A stretch of DNA of 64,000 bases, taken from NCBI GenBank assembly GCA_032433595.1, contig JASWJB010000248.1:1-64000 (forward strand). The letters are read 5' to 3'. The position numbers and the translations under genes are program-made. Shown one piece after another: positions 56,835 to 64,000 of the stretch (within the stretch, counting starts at the first letter, position 1; each line of letters starts with the position of its first letter). The notes beneath the pieces are model-generated. The model was not told the DNA's origin, searched no databases, and saw nothing but the letters and a program-made list of their open reading frames with translations. Source of the DNA: Conoideocrella luteorostrata. Its lineage: Eukaryota > Ascomycota > Sordariomycetes > Hypocreales > Clavicipitaceae.

Positions 56835-57422
56835 TTATTGCCCAGCCGAGTAGCAAACCCTCGTTCCCGCCCCATCCTATGAGACTCCGTTAGTCAACTG
56901 CCTGAAGACTGATCTCCACAAGACCAGAAACTTACATCATCACAAATTCGTTCCCCACGGATTTTGTAACGATTTTCACAGGCCTGACACGCCTTTAACT
57001 CTATCCGAGCAACCTGTTCACTGGAAGGGCAATGACCTGTGTATTTACCCGCAGGGAGGTGGTCATCTTGGCCAGTTTTATCCTCTAAGCATCCGTCGGG
57101 GCCTGCGTTGCAAGTGCCGTCAACGACACATAAGGGGGGGGGGGGCATGCGTCTCGCCACAGTCTTTCTGTATATTGAGCTGTATTAGCAAGTACTCTTT
57201 TTCGGTAATAATGGCCACGCTTACTTTATCCGTATCTATGCAGCCGTACTGGCTGTTCGCACATGTTTTCTTCACACCTCCAACATAGTGGAACTCCGGC
57301 TTGGGTCGTATTATTAGTACAGAGCGTTTCTCAAGTCGGTCTGCCTCTATAGCAGACGTACACAGGTGTCCTGTTAGTTTAAGCAACGTCAGCAACAATA
57401 AGCTGGAGGATTTGCAAAGCAT
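56835..57422 (-). CDS. Small secreted cysteine-rich protein with Kex2 site
   Basis: Proposed three-exon gene (57422-57225, 57163-56936 and 56876-56835) of 155 aa with all phase-0 introns (61 and 59 bp; the second has a TTGACTAAC branch and GTAAGT donor). The N-terminus is a signal peptide (SSLLLLTLLKLTGHLCTSA) followed by a dibasic EKR site at residues 31-33, typical of Kex2-processed secreted proteins. The mature part has ten Cys (KKTCANSQYGC, LCVVDGTCNAGPDGC, YTGHC, KACQACENRYK, ICDD, RVCYSAGQ), an even number suited to disulfides. A run of 12 C (57136-57147 here seen as G) encodes four Pro. The intron-1 acceptor AAAG keeps the downstream frame; the stronger CAG four bases earlier would cause a stop unless the run had one base fewer. 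I do not recognise a family. A putative effector or matrix protein, inferred only. Confidence 0.55.
57134..57145. repeat. G12 homopolymer (C12 on the coding strand)
   Basis: Twelve G within exon 2 of the secreted cysteine-rich protein. Position may be off by one or two bases. A one-base change would alter the reading frame of all downstream cysteines. Confidence 0.85.
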
Positions 57423-58984
57423 CTACTATTGAAACATGGCTGCGCTATTGTTTTATATCTCTGTTAGCCAGTCTCCAGGACAACTATATTTCATCACGAT
57501 GGAACACATACGCATGTAAGGGTGCGTTCAGCCCCCTGTGACCAAATTAGTGCCTTCCTTGACTAGCACGTCTCTTAGATACCATAGGCCACACACCTGG
57601 TTCTGTGATAGTATTAGTACAGATATATGAAGGCGAGATCGACTTATATACTCACTGGCTCAAAGGCGAACCCAAGCCCATGAAGAGCCGACAAAATAAG
57701 GGGGGGAAGCATGGTCTTCATCTCTTCATAGAACCGTGTTTATGTCAATACAAAAAGATGTCCGTATTGACCTACACAGAGTGACATGTAAACAGTTAGT
57801 CCAGCGGTGGGAGCTTCACAACTTAATATTTCCGCATTATTCAGGGGAAGGGTAGTGCCCGGTATACCACTGCCTGACCTTAGAAATGAATTCAAGCCAG
57901 ACATAGGTGGAACATGGCAGGGTGCATTGCACAAAAGTAACGAAACGACGACTGGATCAGAACAGCATCTTTCACTCTGCCAAGCCATCAAGCATCTTAT
58001 TGCATGTGTCTAGAGTAAATGCGGCACCAAACGAGATGCCGCTCACCAGGCAGCAATGACATACATATGCAGCTTATACTTGTTTTGAGTAATCTAGGTA
58101 GTCATGAGGGTGCGTTTGGGTAACGTAAGAGAAGTAATGCCCCGTAGCAACTGCTATTTCTCGGATTGTCACGTCGTCTAACATGTGAGCACACAGAGGG
58201 TAGATGATGCCGAGACATACATAGTCTCTCTATGTTGAACTCGAGTGGACTGTGTACCACACCTGTACGTGTCTGTTTGGTACTTTTCTTTTTGTGCATA
58301 TTTGCGGACCTGCCACAACTCTAGCTATACTGTCAAGACGTTGACAAATTAATCGAGACATCCAGGGCAGAGGCAGATTACGTGGGGCAGGCCCAGGTGT
58401 CTTGATTAATCTGTCAGGCCGGTGTATAGTTAGTTAGGCAATTGCTCAAAGGCCAAGCACACTGACTGTCTAATTGCAATCTCCACGAGCGACCAGCACC
58501 ATCAAAATCTAGAGTATAAGACCCTTACAATACTCCGCAGTCTCTCGTACGAGTTTTCAAAGGCCTTTTTCTACGTGCATTGTGCCTGCGTCTGCCATTT
58601 TGCCCTTTCCAGTTCAGAACCTCGGCGTCGCCGCAGGTACGCCCTACCCAGAGCAGTGCCCAGCATGGCGTGGCAGCCAGAAAACCACCCAATTTGCCCG
58701 CGTCACCAATTACATCGCCCCCCGTAGCATCACCCAGTGCCGTACCTACATCGGTACTTCAGTGGCGCCCCCCTCCCTCCATCCCAGCAAGACCACCTAA
58801 CCCATAACGAATGCCTCGGAAATTTCAAGCGGAAACAGAACAGCATCTCTTCTCTTCTGATCACATTGCATTCTCAACGCTGGCATCCGCTTGTCCTCTC
58901 CTTTCTCTTTTCATACTATCGTTTGTCATATTCCCGGCCTAACCCAACTCAGATCAAGAAAAGTCGCTAGAGAGGGTTAACAGC
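57423..58984. other. Intergenic, secreted-protein gene to bet1
   Basis: About 1.56 kb. On the minus strand a short signal-peptide-like exon (57721-57656) may belong to this gene or a neighbour; see findings. On the plus strand 58582-58800 is open, with a Cys-containing frame but no ATG. The rest looks non-coding and should contain the bet1 promoter. Confidence 0.45.
57656..57721 (-). other. Possible signal-peptide-coding exon
   Basis: An ATG-initiated 22-codon segment encodes MKTMLPPLILSALHGLGFAF, a signal-peptide-like sequence, then Glu-Pro. It ends at a GTGAGT donor, and about 60-130 bp further on lie branch-like and CACAG sequences. It could be an upstream exon of the secreted cysteine-rich gene, a separate small secreted gene, or chance. 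I could not join it to the cysteine-rich exons in a convincing way. Confidence 0.25.
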
Positions 58985-59774
58985 ATGTCACAAAGGTACG
59001 TAACGCCTCCTATCCGTATGACGCCGAGATTGCCCAAAAAACATCTCTTGTTCGCGATTTGCCCGGCGAGTTGAACAAAGCAGCCCCCAAATACGAAAAT
59101 ATCTTAACCGACCCTGAAACTGAACGGGAGACAACTAATCATCAAACCAAACCCATCAGATTCGGCGCCTCGTCGCTCCATCAACGCGACTCCCGCTCCG
59201 CCCTCTTCGAAGGCTATGCGCCAGATCACAATGCCCCCAAGCGAGGATCCTCCCCCGGCTACGGCGGATACGCACCGAACGGGGGACACGGCGTCGAGAG
59301 ACACGCCTACAGGAGCGCCACGCCCAACAGGAGAGGCCAATATAGCGACGCCGTCCTGAACGAGCTGGAGAGCCAGAATGACTCGCAAGTAGCTGGGATT
59401 ATGGGCAAGGTGCGAACACTCAAAGAAGTAAGTTCTATCGCAGCGGAAAATTACCACCAGGCAACCGACGGAGAAGCAGAGGTAGCAAGAGAAGCACAGG
59501 GTGTAAGGTTTCAAAAAACAGACAAAACAAAAACAGACGTGCTGAAACTGCTTTGTTACACAACTAGATGACGGTAGCTATCGGTGACGAAATCCGCGAG
59601 TCCTCCGCTCTTGCTGAAAAAATGAACGACGCTTTCGATTCGACGCAGCTCCGCCTAAAGGGCACCATGAACCGCATGCTTCGCATGGCTCAGCGGTCCG
59701 GCGTGAGCTGGAAAATCTGGCTGTTGTTCTTTGCGGCCGTGGGGATGCTCTTCTACTATGTGTGGCTGTTTTGA
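58985..59774 (+). CDS. bet1: ER-to-Golgi SNARE Bet1
   Basis: Three exons (58985-58995, 59160-59427 and 59568-59774), introns 164 and 140 bp, 161 aa. Bet1 is a SNARE of COPII vesicles that fuse with the Golgi, acting with Sed5, Bos1 and Sec22. Exon 1 encodes only MSQ plus two bases of Arg. Exon 2 restores R-FGASSLHQRDSRSALFEGY, the usual Bet1 start, then a Gly/Pro-rich linker and the SNARE helix (LNELESQNDSQVAGIMGKVR, TLKE|MTVAIGDEIRESSALAEK, MNDAFDSTQLRLKGTMNRM). The C-terminus is one membrane anchor (WKIWLLFFAAVGMLFYYVWL, then F). The introns are longer than most here. The 11-nt first exon is easily missed and lies just before the long intron. Confidence 0.92.
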
Positions 59775-60456
59775 AACACCATGCCGTACAAAAGGGATAA
59801 CAGCACTGCCAAAGTCCAGAGCCAAACAAAGTACGAATACTTAATATGCATAAAACACAAGAGCGGGTCGATTATACACTTCAAGGGTGGGAGGACTACC
59901 TCCTACCTACATACGGATGGAAGGGGAAATGCATTTGCGGGTGGCGTTTAGGAAACTTCAATTTTTCTGCTTTTTTTTACAGAAGCATGGACTGGTGAGG
60001 CGGGTGGATGGATAGACTGTGTATGTTAGCGATAGGGGCGGCGGAATAGGCGGCGCAGGTTCTTTTTGGGTCCTGAGGCTCAATACAGACAGGCTCATGC
60101 CGTGGGTTTATCTGAAGACTTATTGTGTTGCGGAAACAGGAGGACTGGAAAGCCAGCCATTCCAGATCGGTGACGATCCAATGTACATTCTTGGATATGC
60201 TATACTAATAGGCCCTAAAAAGATGGGCTTCTAAAAATGAACTTCTTAGCACAATGCTGAACCAGGTTCCAAGACCTGAAACCATAACAAGACGGAACGA
60301 TGGTATGGCCTCATCCAGCTTTGATTTGACTACTCTTCTCGTTTATGGACCACCATGTAAGCCAGATGCAGAAACAATCTGCGTTTGTAGTGTATATTTA
60401 CGTTGGAAAAGAAAGGGTGCTTCATCCACACTGGGTATCATATTCGCAGCCACCCC
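59775..60456. other. Convergent 3' region of bet1 and apc15
   Basis: About 680 bp between converging stop codons. No gene is seen. Confidence 0.5.
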
Positions 60457-61613
60457 TCATCGTCCCCTTCTCTGTTGGACAGGACTGCTATCCATAAAAC
60501 TACTCTCATCTTGACTCAGTATATTGCTCAAGTCCATGCTCTCCCTCGGCGCGGACACCCTTCTCGCCCGCAAAGTCGGACTCTGCGGCGGTCCCAAGAC
60601 CGCAGTCCTCGGTGCAAAGCCAATATCCTGCTCGTCAGGGTCTTCCTCCTCCACGTCCTCCTCCTCCTCCTCACTGCTACTGCTTATTTCGGCCTCCGAA
60701 TCAGTATGTTCGTACAAGCCGCTTTCTGCTTCGGGAATGTCGTCATCCAGATTCGCGTCCATGTCCACTCCGTTGTCCATGTCGTCGTGGGCGAAGTCCT
60801 CCTCGTCCAGCACGTGGCCTTGCTGCTCTTCTTCGAACTCTTCCTCTCCGCCGTACATGTCGTCCCCGTCGGGGTCCCCTCGAACAAGGGCCTCTCGGAA
60901 AGCGTCGTCCGTCATGCGCATTCGCGCGGCCATGAGGTCGTTTTGCCTCTCTTCGCGGAGAGCTTCGTCGTCGAGCTCTGAGCCCTCTTCGACGTCGGCT
61001 GCGTTCTCCTGCCCCTCTTGTTCCTCGTCGTCTTCGTCTTCTTCTTCGTCGGAAGACGCAGCACCCATGGCAAAATGGTCGTCGGCATCGGCATCAGGAA
61101 TATCGTCATCGAGGTCTTGTGCGCCGTCGAGCTGCACATCGTCCATCATGCCCTCTTCAGGCATCCCTGTTCCTTCGGCCTCGGCTTCGGCCAGCTCCTG
61201 AGCGAGTTGCTCCCGCCGGAGGGCTTCTTGGTGTTCCTCCTGCTCGCGCTTTTCCTCTCGCATCTGGTGGAGTGTCTTGGGCACGCCAGGCGGGCGCAGC
61301 CAGCTGCTTGCAAAGTTCCGCACGTTGATTCGGCGGCGGTGCATGTGTTGCTCGTCAGCGGCGAGGCGCGCAAGAGCAGTCCGCTCTATGATGTGCCCGC
61401 GTGACCTGGATTGACCCGATGCATGGTTGTGGCTATGATGTGTCGAGTCTCCATGGTGTGTGTCGCGTAGCCCGTACGGCTGAGAAGGGTTTCTCGATGA
61501 TGTATACCACAAGAAATGCGACTGTCGTGACGTGTCAGTGGAATCCTTCAAATGAGCTCTCGTGAACCGCAGCTTACGTCTCGAGGAGTTAAGTCTGGAA
61601 GTGGCGCCAGCAT
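60457..61613 (-). CDS. apc15: Anaphase-promoting complex subunit 15 (Apc15/Mnd2-like)
   Basis: Two exons (61613-61578, 36 nt, and 61521-60457) with a 56-bp intron; 366 aa. Apc15 is a small regulator of the anaphase-promoting complex that promotes Cdc20 turnover; the yeast relative Mnd2 restrains APC/C in meiosis. The splice gives MLAPLPDLTPRD|SHFLWYTSSRNP, the characteristic start. The core follows: RTALARLAADEQHMHRRRIN, VRNFASSWLRPPGVPKTLHQ, then a charged helix MREEKREQEEHQEALRREQL. The C-terminal ~200 residues are extraordinarily acidic (long Asp/Glu runs, for example SSSSEEEEEDVEEEDPDEQD), much longer than the yeast protein's tail. The family call rests on the start and the WLRPPG core. 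Confidence 0.85.
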
Positions 61614-63120
61614 CGTGTGCAAACGGGGGGGCTCGGGTAAAGGTCAAATTAATTCCCCCCTGGTTGCTGAGGTCTACGGGTACTAAATGCAGATGAAAAT
61701 GGAGTCAACGCGAGATGAAGCTTCTTGTAGTGACGTGCCGGCCGGCCGACCACCCAGTGCTCCATAATGTTGGACGTACAAGTGAACTGCCAACACGTCA
61801 AGCGATCCTGGACCGCAGCTGCCGCGGGGACGCGCTTAAGCTGCCGCAGCCAAGCGCCGGGTCTCACAAAAAGCTGCGTTTTGAATGATTTCCCATGTTC
61901 CTCTACGACAGAGATATTCACTTGCTCCTCTTATGCTCCGCATGCATACATGATTGTTTTGATAGTATTCGTAGGTCGACCTGGTCTGCAGCACTTGCTC
62001 CGTTTATTTTGAAACGGCCGTATGCCATCCATCTAACCTTGCTACCCTGGAGCATATTGGCAAACGCAGGAGTGTGAACCAACCCAGCGTGCAAAACTTG
62101 TGTTTGTTGGTTCTCTCAGCAATGGATACAGTGATGTAATAGAAACTAGCTGGGTCGATGAGTCGATGGATCGATCGATTTGGAATTACACACGGCAGAG
62201 TAAGTGTGTTTCCGGGTCACGAAGCATGATCATTCTGTCAAAGCCCCAGCTCGACACTCAAATGATGTCCAGTTATTCAATGTCACCCTTATGGCCTGCC
62301 TGAATGCATGACATCAACAGTGCCTGTAATCTACCAAACGCGGTGATTTTTTACACAGGCCGAATTGTACTATATGGAGAACCACACCGGGTGTTTCATT
62401 CCAAAGTATCGGGATATCCCGGGATCATCATCATCCCACAACGACATTTGCCTCCATAATGCTGAGTCTTATGTCGTCCAGTAAAGAGGACCCCTCCAAA
62501 GGGGCAACCCTGACCCTTGGCAGTTGCAATTACACTTAGGAGCGGCAACACATGCGTGCTTTCCAGGGCCTTGCGTGCGTTGGTGTCATGATTTTTTGTG
62601 CCAAGCCCCTGCTGATTCGCCACCCATGCAACTGCACAAAGGCCTCTTGGTTCAAATGTTAGCCACATACTACTAGTATGCAGGTATAGGATTTGTAGAC
62701 GTTTCCAAACTCGGAGATTGTCGCGTCTTCGGATGGATTTCATGGTTACATGGCGGCAGCGACCTTTTCTGCCGCCTCGGTCAATCCGTTTCGCGGCATG
62801 GCATTGTTGGCATATGGTGCATATCGCACGCTGCAGCCAATCAAATCGGTCCAAGTACCAGCCAATGCCGCTGGTGCATCAATGAAATACAAGACGGGAC
62901 GAACGAGGGTAGCAAAAACATTGAATCTGCAACCTCTGCTTCACATTATGGACTTGGAGACAATATCAAAGGGCTCATAAACATTGTGGCGCCACAATGC
63001 AACGACATCGTGTCGGCCGACAGAGCTCGTGTTGCATCGGGATTAGCAGGCCACACTCACTTTATCGATGGGAATAGTTCTTGTCATCTCGGCCAAACGC
63101 ATACTAGCACAGTAATTCGG

Positions 63121-63132
63121 CGGAGTACTCCG
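63121..63132. repeat. CGG-N6-CCG palindrome (CGGAGTACTCCG)
   Basis: The third identical copy of the perfect 12-bp palindrome in this window. It lies in the gene-poor right end. Confidence 0.85.
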
Positions 63133-63303
63133 TCATGAAATGTAACAAGACATCTAAGCCACAATGACTGATTGGGGGAACTCACAGTAACCCCAGCAGA
63201 AAAATATTGGTCATCCAGTCTGCCAAACCAATGGCTGCGACAGTCAGCGCCACTTTGTTCATGAAAATGAACTACGGAGTATGCGGACGGGCTATCTCTG
63301 TCT

Positions 63304-63335
63304 TTGCCTAGTTGCCTAGTTGCCTAGGTGCCTAG
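63304..63335. repeat. TTGCCTAG octanucleotide tandem repeat
   Basis: Four copies of a TTGCCTAG unit in tandem, the last ones slightly diverged (TTGCCTAG, GTGCCTAG). Confidence 0.85.
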
Positions 63336-64000
63336 CTCCCGGCTGGACCAAGGCCACAGGCTGATGTGGCACTAGCGCCGGCAGGGCGAGCAAAGACCTA
63401 GACCAGCGCAGACCGGGCTGCTGGAGATAAGGATAAGGGTCTGCTGCAACACTCCTGATTGGCCGGCTGCCGTGGTTTTCTGGTGTCGATTATTTGACAG
63501 CACTTGGACCGAGGTCGCGTTAGGCGTGGCCAGACCCAAGGCTGAAAGTTTACACCACCCGCGGTGCATGGGACAATCTTGCCGATCATGGAGTTATACG
63601 GAGTACCTTGTTTGCGAAGGTTTGTATTCAACTCTTTGCCGCCCTGTGCGCCTCCCTCACTTGTTGCCACGAAATGCGGACACTGTCGGCTACGCGTACA
63701 AGACGGACCAAATATGCCCCCATCCCTGGCAACTTGGCCGAGGCGAACACATCTATGACCTCCATGCCCCAGAGGTGACGACTGGATATGTTGGTTGGCT
63801 TGTACTACCCTGCGATGCAGCCCCGATGAAGCCTAGATCTCGCTGGGCAGGGGAACACGTGCGGCCGTTGCCAATTGGCAACACAACATGGTGCTGAGAC
63901 GAGGCTCGACGCGGTTTTAACGGCCAGAAACTACTTCGTACGGAGTGCTCGTAAATAATCATTGCGGAGTACGCAACCGGGTGAAGTGCTGCTTGTGCGC

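Larger units (their letters stand above)
61614..64000. other. 3'-terminal region, no clear gene
   Basis: About 2.4 kb. It begins with the apc15 promoter. A minus-strand open stretch (62396-62854) has a Cys-rich start (ICTICQQCHAAKRI) but no early ATG and no recognised family. Copies of the CGGAGTA word lie at 63121-63132, near 63271, 63597, 63939 and 63965, as in the other gene-poor parts. A short tandem repeat is at 63304-63335. Confidence 0.5.

Noticed and set aside
58582..58800. Cys-containing plus-strand frame upstream of bet1
   Set aside because: No ATG in frame and no upstream exon with a start found; it probably belongs to the bet1 5' region.
60524..61201. 225-codon Ser-rich plus-strand frame
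   Set aside because: It is the exact antisense of the acidic tail of apc15; Asp/Glu codons read as Ser on the other strand.

Overview
This window is nuclear DNA of a filamentous ascomycete, most likely a sordariomycete of the order Hypocreales. The genes are split by short spliceosomal introns (about 54-164 bp) with GTNNGT-like donors, CTAAC-type branch sites and YAG acceptors. The set of proteins (VeA, Rrn6, Coa1, Pmt2, Vid28/Gid5, Pho80-type cyclin, Chz1, Mzt1, Apc15) is typical of Pezizomycotina. The species cannot be fixed from the sequence alone. Twenty-one protein-coding genes are supported, most of them single-copy housekeeping genes. Exon joins were worked out by eye; in every multi-exon model the summed exon length is a multiple of three.

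Layout. 1.1-8.8 kb: choline-transporter-like protein (-), Ypt4-type Rab GTPase (+), protein O-mannosyltransferase 2 (-). 11.4-31.2 kb is a dense block: CHY/RING ubiquitin ligase (+), Mzt1 (-), Spc25 (-), Rrn6 (+), PITH-domain protein (+), mitochondrial uL3m (+), Coa1 (-), ankyrin protein (+), NmrA-like protein (+), an unrecognised basic disordered protein (-) and the velvet regulator VeA (-). 31.2-44.9 kb is a 13.7-kb stretch with no supportable gene. 44.9-48.1 kb: Vid28/ARMC8-like GID subunit (-). 51.1-61.6 kb: Pho80-type cyclin (+), Emc10 (+), Chz1 (+), a small secreted cysteine-rich protein (-), Bet1 SNARE (+), Apc15 (-). The last 2.4 kb has no convincing gene.

Functional themes. Several genes serve the secretory pathway: Rab, Pmt2, Emc10 and Bet1. 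Three serve the spindle and cell cycle: Mzt1, Spc25 and Apc15. Two serve mitochondria: uL3m and Coa1, which are convergent neighbours. Two are degradation-related: the RING ligase and Vid28. VeA is the one global developmental and secondary-metabolism regulator, and it sits beside the largest intergenic region.

The most unusual non-coding signal is a short palindromic word, TACGGAGTA / TACTCCGTA. It recurs dozens of times, almost only in the intergenic DNA, and is densest in the gene-free stretch beside veA. Some copies form perfect CGG-N6-CCG or hairpin arrangements. The most unusual genes are the secreted cysteine-rich protein, whose reading frame crosses a 12-base cytosine run, and several genes with 11-13 nt coding exons.
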